A DNA stretch of 44,176 nucleotides from Methanoregula sp. (GCA_030694985.1 JAUYTV010000006.1:1-44176), one strand, 5' to 3'; positions 33,295-43,467 are shown, counted from the stretch's first letter. The notes: generated from the sequence alone by a model not told the origin. Numbers and translations are program-made.

Positions 33295-33786
33295 ATGGTG
33301 GCATTCGATTGTTCGTCGTGCGGGAAATGCTGCGCGAGTTTCGGGGCGTTCATAAAAGTTGAGCGCCAGCTCACCAGCCGCGATTATTACTGCCGGTACG
33401 GGATAAAGAACGAACTCTTCCTCGCCCATGTTGAGGGAGAATATGCCGACAGCTATCCGTTCGGATTAAAAGAGGGTGAGTTGGTTAAAGGCTGCCCGTT
33501 CATGCGGAAAAAACCGGACTGGAAGGGCACTGCCTGTGCAATCTATGCCACCCGCCCGCGAATCTGCCGGGAGTTCAGGTGCTACCGGCTGGTGATCTAC
33601 AACTCCGATGGCCATGAATGCGGCAGGATTATGGGAACGGGCGAGCTCAAAACCGCGGATGAAACGCTGGCACAGATCTGGAAAGAAAAGATGCAACCGT
33701 TGCCCCATAACAATGATGCCCGCCGGGAAAAATCCGTGATCGCGTTCCTGGCAGCACATGGCTACCGCGGGGAACCTGTAGAATAG
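33295..33786 (+). CDS. YkgJ-family cysteine cluster protein
   Basis: Protein of 163 residues of the YkgJ/UPF0153 family of putative zinc- or iron-sulfur-binding proteins. N-terminal 'FDCSSCGKCCASFGAF' gives the C-x2-C-x2-CC cluster, and 'GCPFM', 'TACAIYATRPRICREFRCYR' complete the conserved set. Function is unknown; proposed roles include maturation or metal handling. The ATG at 33295 gives this standard N terminus; the open frame upstream lies in the intergenic region. It diverges from the hgc operon, with 173 bases shared between them, which places a second Cys-rich protein next to the mercury genes. Confidence 0.88.
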   Translation: MVAFDCSSCGKCCASFGAFIKVERQLTSRDYYCRYGIKNELFLAHVEGEYADSYPFGLKEGELVKGCPFMRKKPDWKGTACAIYATRPRICREFRCYRLVIYNSDGHECGRIMGTGELKTADETLAQIWKEKMQPLPHNNDARREKSVIAFLAAHGYRGEPVE

Positions 33787-33794
33787 AAAAAAAT

Positions 33795-34319
33795 TTATTT
33801 TGTCTGGGTGGCAGTTGGTGCCACATTCGGCTTGCAGCCTTCGCCACGGAAGAGTGCCCATTCCTCGCAGGCAGTTCCGTTGGGGAACTTGCACATACCG
33901 TACTGACTGCCGTCCGGGTTGTTCATAATCACTGAAGTTGCCCCGACTTTGCCGCAGTTTACAGATGCCGGGTTTGCCATCCCGACACTGGGTGGTGCGG
34001 TTGTGGTCACTGGTGTGAACGGTTTACAACCTTCGTTGCGGAAGAGTGCCCATTCGTCACAGGTGGTGCCGTTGGTAAACGTGCACATGCCGTACTCGTT
34101 ACCCTGTGCATCTTTCTTAATCTCAACGTTTCCACCGATTTTTCCGCAGTTGACGGATGCCGGATTCGCGAGGCCTGCTGTGGCCGGTGCAGCGGTAGTG
34201 ACTATAGGTGTTGTTGCAGGTGTCTGAGCCGGGGCCGTTGGCTGGGTACAACCGGCAATGAAGATACCGGCAACAATGCAGAGGCCCATGATGAGAAGGA
34301 GCGTGTTTTTCGATGTCAT
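33795..34319 (-). CDS. Lipoprotein with two DUF333 repeats
   Basis: Exported lipoprotein of 174 residues: signal peptide with lipobox 'IFIAGC', Thr/Pro/Ala linker (to about 50), then two copies of a DUF333 domain. Each reads 'ANPASVNCGK' ... 'YGMC' ... 'EEWALFR(N/G)EGCKP' and has four cysteines, likely paired as disulfides outside the cell. DUF333 is found in bacterial 'putative hemolysin' entries, but that name has no basis in activity here. The gene ends 8 bases from the convergent YkgJ-type gene. Confidence 0.88.
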   Translation of the reverse strand: MTSKNTLLLIMGLCIVAGIFIAGCTQPTAPAQTPATTPIVTTAAPATAGLANPASVNCGKIGGNVEIKKDAQGNEYGMCTFTNGTTCDEWALFRNEGCKPFTPVTTTAPPSVGMANPASVNCGKVGATSVIMNNPDGSQYGMCKFPNGTACEEWALFRGEGCKPNVAPTATQTK

Positions 34320-34378
34320 AATTTACCGGCATAGTTTTGTCCGGCACTGAATAAAAAGATGGTTTTTTTTTAGAGAAA

Positions 34379-35200
34379 TTATTTTTTCACAATTTGGTCA
34401 GGGCTGCCTGTTGCCTGCTTCATCCCCATCACATAATCCTGCAACTCCTGTTCCATCACATCCGGGTTTTTAAGGTTGCGTTTGACAATCTCCACAATTG
34501 CGCTGCCCACGATCACCCCGTCTGCTCCGGCGCGTGCGCAAGTATGAACCTGTGCGGGTGTCGATAATCCAAAGCCGAGTGCCAGTGGAAGTGAAGTGTG
34601 CTTTCGAACCCGGTGCAGGAGATCGATAGCCCCGCCGGAAACCTGTTCACGCACACCGGTAACACCCAGTACCGCGACAAGGTACATGTACCCGCGTGCC
34701 TTTGCTGCAATCTTTTTAATCCGTTCATCGGAGGTTGTCTGGGTGATGAGGAAGATCGGGTCGATGCCGCACCGTGTGGCAACTGCGCAGACCTCCTCTG
34801 ATTCTTCGACCGGCATATCGGCTATCAGGATGCCGTCAACACCGGCATCGTGGGCTTCTTGATAGAAACGTTCAATCCCGCGGTGATGGACGATGTTGTA
34901 GTACGTGAGGAATACGATCGGTACCTGGGACTCTTTGCGGATCTCCCTGACGATCTCAAATACCGTATCCGGTGTGGTTCCGGCTGCCAGTGCCCGCTCA
35001 TCGGCTTTCTGGATTGTCGGCCCATCTGCCACCGGGTCAGAGAATGGCACTCCCAGTTCAAGGATATCCGTTCCACCGGCGATCAGTGCCCGGGCTACCC
35101 GGACGCAGGTGGCCTTATCGGGATCACCTGAAACGGTAAACCCGATGAAGGCTGGTTTTTTTAAGGAGGCATCAGCGAATGCCGTATCGATCCGTCCCAT
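34379..35200 (-). CDS. trpA: Tryptophan synthase alpha subunit
   Basis: Cleaves indole-3-glycerol phosphate to indole and glyceraldehyde 3-phosphate and channels indole to TrpB. 'TDILELGVPFSDPVADGPTIQ' contains the catalytic Glu and Asp; 'GVDGILIADMPVEESEE', 'GYMYLVAVLGVTGVR' and 'GADGVIVGSAIVEIV' follow family order. Length 273. The ATG at 35200 overlaps the trpB stop by one base (TAATG); an in-frame GTG nine bases earlier is less likely. Last gene of the trp operon. Confidence 0.96.
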   Translation of the reverse strand: MGRIDTAFADASLKKPAFIGFTVSGDPDKATCVRVARALIAGGTDILELGVPFSDPVADGPTIQKADERALAAGTTPDTVFEIVREIRKESQVPIVFLTYYNIVHHRGIERFYQEAHDAGVDGILIADMPVEESEEVCAVATRCGIDPIFLITQTTSDERIKKIAAKARGYMYLVAVLGVTGVREQVSGGAIDLLHRVRKHTSLPLALGFGLSTPAQVHTCARAGADGVIVGSAIVEIVKRNLKNPDVMEQELQDYVMGMKQATGSPDQIVKK

Positions 35201-36372
35201 TACAGGCACCCCTGCATCTTTGCCACTTCAGCCACATCCTTATCGCCTCGTCCTGAGAGGTTAATGATCACGATGTCATCCCTGTCAAATTGGTCTGCGT
35301 TCCTTTTTACGTATGCTACCGCATGGGCGGACTCCAGTGCCGGGATGATCCCCTCGGTTTTTGACAGGAACTTAAACGCGTCGAGCACTTCAGGGTCGTT
35401 CACTGCTGCATAGGTCACGCGGTGTTTGTCCTTGAGCATCGCATGTTCCGGGCCAACACCCGGATAATCGAGGCCGGCTGAAATGCTGTGGGTGGGAAGT
35501 ATCTGCCCGTGCTCATCCTGTAAGAGGTACGAGAGCGTTCCGTGCAGGACGCCGGTATCACCCGCGCAGAGCGTGGCGGAATGTTTTCCTGTCTCGATCC
35601 CCTCGCCCCCTGCCTCTACGCCGATCAATTCTACATCATCGTTCAGGAACGGGTAGAAGATACCAATTGCATTCGATCCACCGCCCACGCACGCAACCAC
35701 CGAGTCGGGAAGCCTGCCCTCTTTTCTTAACACCTGCTCCCGCGCCTCCCTGCCGATCACCGACTGGAAATCCCTCACCATGAGCGGGTACGGGTGCGGA
35801 CCAACTGCTGAGCCGATCAGGTAGTACGTGTCCCGCACGTTTGCCACCCAGTCACGAAGCGCTTCGTTGATTGCGTCCTTGAGTGTCTTTGTCCCGGATT
35901 TGACCGGGATCACCTTTGCGCCCATCAGCTCCATGCGGAAGACATTGAGCGCCTGCCGCTGCGTGTCCACCTCGCCCATGTATACCTCAACGGGCATACC
36001 GAGCGCTGCACCGACAATCGCTGTCGCAACCCCGTGCTGCCCGGCGCCGGTCTCAGCGATTAACCGTTTCTTGCCTATCTTTTTGGCGAGCAGTGCCTGC
36101 CCAAGGGTGTTGTTCAGTTTATGGGAACCCCCGTGCACGAGATCCTCGCGCTTGAGATAGATCTTACATCCGAGTTCCTTCGACGCATTCGGGCAGAAGG
36201 TGAGCGGTGTTTCGCGTCCCGCATATTCAGTCTGCAATGCGGCAAGATCGCGGGCGAACTGTGGATCGTTCCTCACTTTTTCATATTCGCCTTCGAGCTC
36301 GATGAGTGCGCTCATAAGTGTCTCAGAAACGTACTGTCCGCCGTATTGTCCGTATCTTCCTTTTGTTGTCAT
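35200..36372 (-). CDS. trpB: Tryptophan synthase beta subunit
   Basis: PLP enzyme of 390 residues condensing indole with serine. The PLP Lys lies in '[13 protein letters not shown]', phosphate binding in '[10 protein letters not shown]', and '[13 protein letters not shown]' is the catalytic Glu region. It is the TrpB1 type that partners with TrpA. Its ATG overlaps the trpF stop (ATGA). Confidence 0.97.
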   Translation of the reverse strand: MTTKGRYGQYGGQYVSETLMSALIELEGEYEKVRNDPQFARDLAALQTEYAGRETPLTFCPNASKELGCKIYLKREDLVHGGSHKLNNTLGQALLAKKIGKKRLIAETGAGQHGVATAIVGAALGMPVEVYMGEVDTQRQALNVFRMELMGAKVIPVKSGTKTLKDAINEALRDWVANVRDTYYLIGSAVGPHPYPLMVRDFQSVIGREAREQVLRKEGRLPDSVVACVGGGSNAIGIFYPFLNDDVELIGVEAGGEGIETGKHSATLCAGDTGVLHGTLSYLLQDEHGQILPTHSISAGLDYPGVGPEHAMLKDKHRVTYAAVNDPEVLDAFKFLSKTEGIIPALESAHAVAYVKRNADQFDRDDIVIINLSGRGDKDVAEVAKMQGCL

Positions 36373-36950
36373 GGTACACTCTTTCGTGCTGCCGCAATGA
36401 ATGCGGCTATTTTCTTATGGTCTTTGATTCCCGGTGCCGTCTCGATACCGCTTGCCACATCCACGGCATACGGGTGCACCTGCCGGATGGCATCCGCCAC
36501 ATTTTCCGTGGTGAGTCCCCCGGCAAGGATGACCGGTAATGCGGATCGCTGCACCACGCTGTGAGCATGCGAGAGATCAAAATTTTTCCCGCTGCCATGG
36601 CTCTCATCGATGATGATTGCATTGCAGTCGGCTGGAATAGGATCATTTCGACCGATGACCCGGATCACTTTTGCAGCCGGTTTTTCCGGGAAAATAAACG
36701 GGTGCGATATCTGGATTGCATCCATGTGCAGGGCAAGCATCTTTTCGAGGTCCTCTGGTGATGTGCTATGGCTCACCGCAACGGTTGTGGTAAACGGGCC
36801 GACCGCATCAAAAATCTCCCGTGCCTGATCCAGTGTTACTGACCGTTTTGACATCGGAGAAAACACCACAACGCCAATTGCATCTGCCCCGCACGCTTCC
36901 GCGTACCGTGCATCTTCCGGTCTCGTAATCCCGCAGCACTTTATGCGCAT
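36369..36950 (-). CDS. trpF: Phosphoribosylanthranilate isomerase
   Basis: TIM-barrel isomerase of 193 residues. '[14 protein letters not shown]' holds the catalytic Cys, 'VDVASGIE' the catalytic Asp, and '[11 protein letters not shown]' the phosphate-binding loop. The ATG at 36950 gives the family N terminus and overlaps the end of trpC by ten bases. Confidence 0.94.
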   Translation of the reverse strand: MRIKCCGITRPEDARYAEACGADAIGVVVFSPMSKRSVTLDQAREIFDAVGPFTTTVAVSHSTSPEDLEKMLALHMDAIQISHPFIFPEKPAAKVIRVIGRNDPIPADCNAIIIDESHGSGKNFDLSHAHSVVQRSALPVILAGGLTTENVADAIRQVHPYAVDVASGIETAPGIKDHKKIAAFIAAARKSVP

Positions 36951-37696
36951 ACGAACTCCTCGAGTTTCTTCTCCGGGCGTTTGTGCGTCATGATCGATGA
37001 ACCAATCAGAAATGCATCGCAATAGGGTTTCATCTCACAGATATCCTCGGCTGACCGCATACCACTTTCTGATACGATCGTTCTGCCCGCTGACCGGACA
37101 CTCCCCGATAGAAGCCGTGTGGTGGAGCGGTCTATGGTGAGCGTTGCAAGATTGCGGTTGTTTATGCCGATAAGTCCGGCCCGAGTGGCGAGTGCGGTTT
37201 TTACTTCTTCTGCATTGTGAACCTCGACAAGGGGTTCAAGACCATACTCCTGTGCGAGATCCACAAACAATGGCAGGCGCTCTTTGAGCACAGCCGCAAT
37301 CAGGAGGACTGCATCAGCTCCGAGCGCCCGTGTCTCTGCGATCTGCTGTTCTTCGATGATGAAGTCCTTTCTGAGAACCGGGATGCTGACTGCGGATTTC
37401 ACCCGGGCGATGTCCTGCCCCGAGCCCCCGAAGAAATACGGCTCGGTCAGCACCGAGAGTGCCACGCAACCCTTGCCCGCAAGTGCCCCGGCCATCATCG
37501 CCATATCCACGTTGCGGCGGATGGTGCCACGGCTTGGCGATGCGCATTTGATCTCGGCGATCACCGCATTTTCACAGTTTTTGCCCCGTATTGCATTGAT
37601 CAGGCTTACGGGATCTTTTGTTCCGTTCTCTGGAAACGATGACGGGAGCAGGGCAACCCGTTTCTTGGTGCGCCTGATGATTTCATCGAGAATCAT
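36941..37696 (-). CDS. trpC: Indole-3-glycerol phosphate synthase
   Basis: TIM-barrel enzyme of 251 residues closing the indole ring. '[13 protein letters not shown]' and 'VLRKDFII' carry the catalytic lysines, 'LVEVHN' the Glu, and 'GINNRNL' and 'SESGM' the substrate loops. It is a single-function TrpC, not fused to TrpF. It overlaps trpD by four bases. Confidence 0.96.
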   Translation of the reverse strand: MILDEIIRRTKKRVALLPSSFPENGTKDPVSLINAIRGKNCENAVIAEIKCASPSRGTIRRNVDMAMMAGALAGKGCVALSVLTEPYFFGGSGQDIARVKSAVSIPVLRKDFIIEEQQIAETRALGADAVLLIAAVLKERLPLFVDLAQEYGLEPLVEVHNAEEVKTALATRAGLIGINNRNLATLTIDRSTTRLLSGSVRSAGRTIVSESGMRSAEDICEMKPYCDAFLIGSSIMTHKRPEKKLEEFVCA

Positions 37697-38712
37697 GCAA
37701 ACCCCTGCGTTGCATCCACCAGCGCATCGAGCCGGGCCGATGCCTTCCCGGAATCTATGGAAACGGCAGCAAGACTGATCCCTTCATGAAGATCCGAGGC
37801 AAGTCCGCCAACATATATCGCGGCTCCCGCGTTCATGAGCACAATGTCCCGTGCTGCCCCCTGCTCGCCCTGAAGGATATCGCGGATGATACGGGCGTTC
37901 TGCTGCGCATCGCCCCCAGCGAGATCTGCAATATGTGCAGGTGCAATACCGAACGTTTCGCACCGGATTGTGTATGTACAAATTGCTCCGTTACCAAGTT
38001 CAGCAATGACGGTATCTCCCGTAGTGGTGATCTCGTCAAGACCGGATCCATGGACCACCATCGCCTGTGAGAGTCCCAGCATCCTGAGCACATCGGCAAG
38101 GGTACCTGTGAGGTCCGGATGGTATACTCCAAGCACCTGTGCCTGCGCACCAGCTGGGTTTGCAAGCGGGCCGAGGATGTTGAAGATCGTTCTGCACCCG
38201 ATCTCCTGCCGGGCGGTCATGACATGTTTCATGGCCGGGTGGTAATTCAGGGCAAAGAAAAACGCGATACCGACCTCTTCTACGATATGTGCCTGCACTT
38301 CTAAGGCAGGTGCGAGACTGACTCCCAGTGCGGCGAGGACATCTGCCGAACCGCACCTGCTGCTAACGCCACGGTTGCCGTGCTTGACTACCGGGCATCC
38401 TGCTCCCGCAGCAACGAACGCTGATGCGGTGCTGATATTGAACGTCTGTGCACCATCGCCACCGGTACCGCAGGTGTCGACGAGCATCCGCCCGGTCACC
38501 GGTCGTACCGTGATCGCATGGTCCCGCATCACCCGTGCAAATGCAGCGATCTCGGAGGTGGTCTCACCCTTCATATGGAGGGCAAGGAGCAATGCACCGA
38601 TCTGCGCCTGCGTGGCCTTTCCTTCCATGATCATGCTCATCATCCCTGCCGCTTCATCATGGGTAAGATCCTGCCGTGCTGCAAGTTTTGTGAGAATCTC
38701 TTTTACTATCAT
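37693..38712 (-). CDS. trpD: Anthranilate phosphoribosyltransferase
   Basis: Transfers phosphoribose from PRPP to anthranilate. Length 339. '[18 protein letters not shown]' is the PRPP/Mg site, '[21 protein letters not shown]' and '[11 protein letters not shown]' are diagnostic. Its ATG overlaps the trpG stop by four bases. Confidence 0.97.
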   Translation of the reverse strand: MIVKEILTKLAARQDLTHDEAAGMMSMIMEGKATQAQIGALLLALHMKGETTSEIAAFARVMRDHAITVRPVTGRMLVDTCGTGGDGAQTFNISTASAFVAAGAGCPVVKHGNRGVSSRCGSADVLAALGVSLAPALEVQAHIVEEVGIAFFFALNYHPAMKHVMTARQEIGCRTIFNILGPLANPAGAQAQVLGVYHPDLTGTLADVLRMLGLSQAMVVHGSGLDEITTTGDTVIAELGNGAICTYTIRCETFGIAPAHIADLAGGDAQQNARIIRDILQGEQGAARDIVLMNAGAAIYVGGLASDLHEGISLAAVSIDSGKASARLDALVDATQGFA

Positions 38713-39290
38713 GATGCCTCTCCCGTTCCGGCAAGGAAATTCCGGATGATCCGGTCGCCTTCCTGCGAAAGGACACTCTCCGGGTGGAACTGGACACCTT
38801 CGATCGGGTACCGGGTATGCCGGACCCCCATCACGTAATGATCGTCGAGGCTTGTCGCTGAAACCTGCAGTTCCGCAGGCAGGGAATCTTTACGGGCAAC
38901 CAGCGAGTGGTAGCGTGTCGCGGTAAAGGGCGCTGGCATACCGGTAAAAACGCCCTGCCCGTCATGCCGGATTACAGAGGTTTTACCATGCATCAGATGT
39001 TCCGCCCTTATAACTTTTCCCCCGAATGCTGTACAGATTGCCTGGTGTCCTAGACAGACCCCCAGCGTCGGAATAGTACGACTCATCGTCTCTAACACTT
39101 CCAGGCATACACCGGAATCTTTGGGGGTTCCCGGTCCTGGGGAGAGGATGATCCGTTCGCACCCGCACTTTTTTAGCTGTTCCAGCGGTGTGTCGCAGGT
39201 CATAACCACCGGGTTTCCCCCGAGTTTACCGACCTGCTGGTAGAGGTTGAAGGTGAAACTGTCGTAGCAGTCCACGATCAGGACTTTCAT
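38709..39290 (-). CDS. trpG: Anthranilate synthase component II (glutamine amidotransferase)
   Basis: Class I amidotransferase of 193 residues that hands ammonia to TrpE. Catalytic Cys in '[10 protein letters not shown]', His and Glu in '[10 protein letters not shown]'; 'DSFTFNLYQ' and '[11 protein letters not shown]' are typical. The ATG at 39290 gives '[12 protein letters not shown]' and overlaps the trpE stop (ATGA). Confidence 0.96.
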   Translation of the reverse strand: MKVLIVDCYDSFTFNLYQQVGKLGGNPVVMTCDTPLEQLKKCGCERIILSPGPGTPKDSGVCLEVLETMSRTIPTLGVCLGHQAICTAFGGKVIRAEHLMHGKTSVIRHDGQGVFTGMPAPFTATRYHSLVARKDSLPAELQVSATSLDDHYVMGVRHTRYPIEGVQFHPESVLSQEGDRIIRNFLAGTGEAS

Positions 39291-40825
39291 GGCGATACCC
39301 CGGCCCGTTCGATTGCTTGAAGCATTGCCGATGCCTTGCTCTCGGTCTCCATCCATTCATTTTCCGGTACCGAATCAGCGACAATTCCTGCTCCCACCTG
39401 CACGTACGCCTGCCCGTTGCGGACAATTACGGTGCGGATTGCAATCGCAAATTCGAGATTTCGGTCAAACCCGATATACCCGACCGCTCCGGCATAGAGC
39501 CCGCGATTATGCGTTTCTTCCTCACCTATGATCTGCATTGCACGGATCTTCGGTGCACCGGATACTGTTCCGGCAGGGAAACAGGATTTGAAGGCATCAT
39601 AACAATCCAGATTGTCCCGGAGTATGCCATTGACCGTGGAGACAATGTGCTGGACATGGGAGAATTTCTCTATACTCATGAATTCTCCGACTTCAACAGA
39701 GCCGAACCGGCAGACCCTGCCGATATCGTTTCTTGCCAGATCGACAAGCATGGTGTGCTCTGCCCGCTCCTTGGGATCTTTTAGAAGCTCCTGAGCGAGT
39801 TGTGCATCCTCACGGGCATCGCATCCCCGGGGGCGGGTGCCGGCGATGGGCACGGTTGTTACGCGTCGCTTCTCCACCCGGACGAGCATTTCGGGACTCG
39901 CCCCGATCACCTGCTCGTCTCCGAAATCGAGATAATACATGTAAGGGCTCGGGTTGATCTTCCGGAGTGCTGCATAGATCGCAAACGGATCGTTTTTAAC
40001 CGTACACTCCATCCTTCGTGAGATCACTGCCTGGAAGATCTCCCCCGCGACAATGTGTTCCTTTACCCGTTCTACAGATCGTTCAAAATCTCCCTGCGAT
40101 ACGGATGAAATATATTCCGGCTTTTTATTGCTTGCCGGTTTCAGCGTTTCACTGATTTTCTGTCCCGATGCAAGGCATGCAATATGATCGCCCAGTGTTC
40201 GGATCTTCAAAACGCTCTGTTCATATTCGTGTATCAGATCGGATTCATAGGTGAGGAACGGGCTGGAGAAGATGAAGAGTTTCCGTTCAGCGTGATCGAA
40301 TACTATGCAATCCTTGGTTAACATGAAACCGGCGTCGTTATCTCCACTGGCATGGTTCCCGATCGATGGTGGGTTACCGTTATGCCCCTCGCGTACTTTC
40401 TCAAAGAGCGAGTACACGCAATCGTACGCAAAGTAGCCAACCATACCCCCGAAGAACCGTGGTGCCTTTACGTTCACATAGCAGAACCTAGAAAGGATCG
40501 ATTTGATCTTATCAACCGGTGTCTCACCCTCCGGATCTTTTGCAATCGTAGTAAATTGCTCATTTCCCCTCACGTCCACGGTCTTACCTATAGTGACCAC
40601 GAACTCGGGATCGATCCCGATATAGGAGTAGCGGGCAATTTTTTCGCTTCCTTCCATTGATTCGAGAAGGTATCCACAACCATTCCGGGTACTTGTGTAC
40701 ACATCCAGTGGCGAGATATCCGGCAATGTAATCTCGGCACAAAGCGGGATGATCAGCGGTTTTGGCTGATCCTTTACTGCGGTCAGGTATTCATTCAGTC
40801 CAAGATTAAATATCAATTCATCCAT
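39287..40825 (-). CDS. trpE: Anthranilate synthase component I
   Basis: Makes anthranilate from chorismate with ammonia from TrpG. Length 512. The N-terminal domain has 'GYLLESMEG', whose LLES is the tryptophan feedback site in known TrpE. The chorismate-binding domain shows 'FQAVISRRME', 'AGTRPRG', 'HTMLVDLARNDIGRV', 'GTVSGAPKIRAMQII' and 'YAGAVGYIGFD'. First gene of the operon; a TATA box with a TRP-box-like motif and a leader hairpin lie upstream, so both enzyme feedback and transcriptional control are likely. Confidence 0.97.
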   Translation of the reverse strand: MDELIFNLGLNEYLTAVKDQPKPLIIPLCAEITLPDISPLDVYTSTRNGCGYLLESMEGSEKIARYSYIGIDPEFVVTIGKTVDVRGNEQFTTIAKDPEGETPVDKIKSILSRFCYVNVKAPRFFGGMVGYFAYDCVYSLFEKVREGHNGNPPSIGNHASGDNDAGFMLTKDCIVFDHAERKLFIFSSPFLTYESDLIHEYEQSVLKIRTLGDHIACLASGQKISETLKPASNKKPEYISSVSQGDFERSVERVKEHIVAGEIFQAVISRRMECTVKNDPFAIYAALRKINPSPYMYYLDFGDEQVIGASPEMLVRVEKRRVTTVPIAGTRPRGCDAREDAQLAQELLKDPKERAEHTMLVDLARNDIGRVCRFGSVEVGEFMSIEKFSHVQHIVSTVNGILRDNLDCYDAFKSCFPAGTVSGAPKIRAMQIIGEEETHNRGLYAGAVGYIGFDRNLEFAIAIRTVIVRNGQAYVQVGAGIVADSVPENEWMETESKASAMLQAIERAGVSP

Positions 40826-40865
40826 TTTTATAGCCTTTTCCAGTCCACCGGCATCACCATTCTAA

Positions 40866-40887
40866 AACTGCCAATTCCCCGGCAGTT
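40866..40887 (-). promoter_or_regulatory. Leader hairpin of trp operon
   Basis: AACTGCC and GGCAGTT form a perfect 7-bp stem with an 8-base loop. It would lie a few bases after the predicted transcript start. No Trp-codon leader peptide was found, so bacterial-type attenuation is not supported. Confidence 0.45.
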
Positions 40888-40907
40888 GTATGGATCATGG
40901 TCTACTT

Positions 40908-40922
40908 TGTACATATTTATGC
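40908..40922 (-). promoter_or_regulatory. trp promoter: TATA box with adjoining TRP-box-like TGTACA
   Basis: Minus-strand CATAAATAT (40914-40922) is the TATA box; TGTACA (40908-40913) follows directly. TGTACA is the TRP box bound by TrpY in Methanothermobacter. A repressor there would block assembly of the initiation complex. Only one copy is seen, and no trpY gene is in the window. Confidence 0.6.
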
Positions 40923-41310
40923 ATTGTTGTATTATTTTGGATATTGGTGTATTTTTATTTGCATTTTTAGTATGAAATCAAGCCCCCGGAATAATATCCA
41001 TGGGTTTTACTGAGTACATTTGCCGATATCTGACGTATTTGGTCAGTAATAATCCCAATAATTAAAACAACGTGAGCGCATGGTCTGATGTGCAATACCT
41101 ATGATGATCGGTATTCTTTGTGCAGGTGTGCGGAAAGCACGATAATGAAAACGTGTGTGTTCTTTGTGTGTTTCCTGCGCATCCTATTCCGGATTAATGG
41201 GTAAATCCGGAAGTATTATTGGGGAAACGGTATTAGGAGAAGGAACCTTTAAAGTGATTATGGAACTCAAGGTTAGCTAAAGCAGTCATAGCTGCGTAAT
41301 GGGGTAACCC
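40923..41310. other. Gene-free stretch between trp operon and degenerate kinase
   Basis: No gene supported. It holds the divergent promoter regions. AATACC/GGTATT at 41094-41099 and 41110-41115 make a 6-bp stem with a 10-base loop about 200 bases before the kinase start. Confidence 0.4.
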
Positions 41311-43467
41311 GTGGATATTCGTAAAAAGACCGTTGTGATCTTATGCGCTGCTATAGCTTGTCTGATCCTTGTTCTGTTGGTGTTATCTCAAACGGTCGTA
41401 CTGGATGGATTCTCCCGTGTTGAGGATCAGAGTGCACAAAAAGATACTAACCGGGTTCTTGTTGCTCTGGGGAACGACATCAATACTCTGGATGCAGTAG
41501 CGCATGACTGGGCATCGCGCGATGATACGCGAACGTTTCTGCTCACAACAACGTCTGCAAAATCCTGGTCCCAGCTTGATCCGGATACGTTTGAGCGGCT
41601 CCAGTTCAATTATATCCTTCTTATTGATACAAATGGGACCTTGATCTCCGGAAAAGGATACAACCTTGACAGCCATACGGAAAAACCGGTTCCTCCTGAT
41701 CTCGCCATGCTACTCTCATCTCATCAACAGATTCGCTTAAGGATAAAATCCGAATTCGGTACCCTAGGAGTCCTCCAGTTTCCTGAAGGTCCGCTGATGC
41801 TTGCGATACGCCCAGTTTTTTCTGATCCGGATCAAGGACAGTTGATCGGATATATCCTGATGGGAAGAAACCTTGATGCCATGGAACTGTCCCGGCTTTC
41901 ATCGCTTGCCCAGCTCCCGCTTGAACTGCAACCGTACAGCAAAGCAGATCTCCCCGCGGACTTCAGAATGGCGATCTCGCAATTCCCCCAATCGTCCTTG
42001 CCGTTCCTCCAGCGCGAGGGAAAGGAAGCACTCACGATCGACGCCCCAACCTACATCATGCCGGTAGGGAGTAATATGCTTGGGACTTTTTCTCTGATTC
42101 GCGACCTGTCGGGTCAGCCAGTACTGATCCTTAAAGTCAGCATTGTAAGGGATATCTATGATCAGGGAAAATCAACAATCCTTTATTTTTTGAATCTTCT
42201 CATTATTGCCGGTCTTGTTTTCGGACTTGCAATACTCCTGCTTCTGGAAAAGACGGTACTCTCAAGGATCCTTCACCTGAGTTGGCGGTTGAATGATATT
42301 GGGAAAAAGCGGGACTTTTCCGCCCGTGTTCAAATGAGTGGCGATGATGAGATCGGGTCACTTGCTGAAAATGTAAACGTAATGATCAGTGAGCTGGAGA
42401 CTTCCCAGAAGCAGCTTCAGGGCCGTTTAATCCAGAGTGAAGAAAAGTACCGGCTTTTTTTCAACAGTATTACTGATCCGGTAATTATTTACCGGTCCGG
42501 CGAACCGGATACCTATAACTTAATTATCGAAGCAAATGATGCAGCCTCAGGTATTTTAGGGTACTCACATCAGGAGCTTCTCCTGATGTCACCTGCAGCG
42601 ATCATTGTGAGGGATGTTTACGAGGAAAAACCTGAATTGTCCCGTTTGACCGGAACGGTGGATTTTGTACAGTACGAATCGTCCTACCGGGCTAAAAGCG
42701 GGAAGTTGATTCCGGTTGAAATTAATGCCCGGATATTTGATAAGTTCGGACAAAGAGCAGTTCTAACAATCGCTCGTGATATCACAGATCGGAAAATGGC
42801 AGAGAAGGCCTTATTGCAGGCCCATAAAAAACTCAACCTGTTGAACTTCGTGACATTCAATGATATCCAGAATTCTATCTTCACCCTCAGTGGATATATC
42901 AGTCTGCAGAAGGATCTGCCGACCGATACGAAGATAGACGAATATCTAGAGAAAGAAGATGCAACCCTGAGGAAAATTTCCCACTCGCTTGACTTTGCCA
43001 AAAATTACCAGGATATGGGAATAAAACCCCTGCAGTGGCATAATGTTAATCAGACATTCGTATTGGCAATCTCTCATCTGGATTTTTCCCAAATTAATCG
43101 CAGGGTCAGTCTTGATGATCTGGAAATTTTTGCTGATCCTCTGCTTGAACGGGTGTTTTTCACGCTTGCAGGCAATCTTATCACCCATGGAAAAACTGCG
43201 ACACAAGTGATAATCAGTTATCAGGAAACCGCAGAGGGCCTTAAGCTCATTTTTGAAGATAATGGTGCTGGCATACCGGATAATCTGAAAGAAAAAATAT
43301 TCCAGCGTGGGTTTGGTGCACAGAAAGGCATGAGCCTCTTCCTTGCACGGGAGATTCTTGAAATTACCGGTATCACAATCCGGGAAACAGGAACCTATGG
43401 AAATGGTGCACGGTTTGAAATTTCAGTTCCAAGGGGATCGTTTCGGTTCCCGGGAAAAAAGGGATAA
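41311..43467 (+). CDS. CHASE4-like/HAMP/PAS histidine kinase homologue with degenerate kinase core
   Basis: Membrane protein of 718 residues starting at GTG. One membrane helix (about 8-30), an extracellular CHASE4-like sensor (about 35-285, 'DAVAHDWASRDDT', 'LQFNYILLIDTNGTLISG'), a second helix (about 290-315), HAMP (about 318-370), one PAS module (about 380-500) ending in 'DITDRKMAEK'. The kinase core aligns with the other kinases in this window, but the H-box reads 'NFVTFNDIQNSI' where they have 'TRHDI', so the phospho-acceptor His is Asn. The G2 box reads 'GMSLFLAREIL' instead of 'GLGLFLSKEIL'. G1 ('EDNGAGIP') is kept. It is likely a pseudokinase that senses but does not autophosphorylate, perhaps acting with another kinase. 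No frameshift is present. Confidence 0.88.
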   Translation: MDIRKKTVVILCAAIACLILVLLVLSQTVVLDGFSRVEDQSAQKDTNRVLVALGNDINTLDAVAHDWASRDDTRTFLLTTTSAKSWSQLDPDTFERLQFNYILLIDTNGTLISGKGYNLDSHTEKPVPPDLAMLLSSHQQIRLRIKSEFGTLGVLQFPEGPLMLAIRPVFSDPDQGQLIGYILMGRNLDAMELSRLSSLAQLPLELQPYSKADLPADFRMAISQFPQSSLPFLQREGKEALTIDAPTYIMPVGSNMLGTFSLIRDLSGQPVLILKVSIVRDIYDQGKSTILYFLNLLIIAGLVFGLAILLLLEKTVLSRILHLSWRLNDIGKKRDFSARVQMSGDDEIGSLAENVNVMISELETSQKQLQGRLIQSEEKYRLFFNSITDPVIIYRSGEPDTYNLIIEANDAASGILGYSHQELLLMSPAAIIVRDVYEEKPELSRLTGTVDFVQYESSYRAKSGKLIPVEINARIFDKFGQRAVLTIARDITDRKMAEKALLQAHKKLNLLNFVTFNDIQNSIFTLSGYISLQKDLPTDTKIDEYLEKEDATLRKISHSLDFAKNYQDMGIKPLQWHNVNQTFVLAISHLDFSQINRRVSLDDLEIFADPLLERVFFTLAGNLITHGKTATQVIISYQETAEGLKLIFEDNGAGIPDNLKEKIFQRGFGAQKGMSLFLAREILEITGITIRETGTYGNGARFEISVPRGSFRFPGKKG

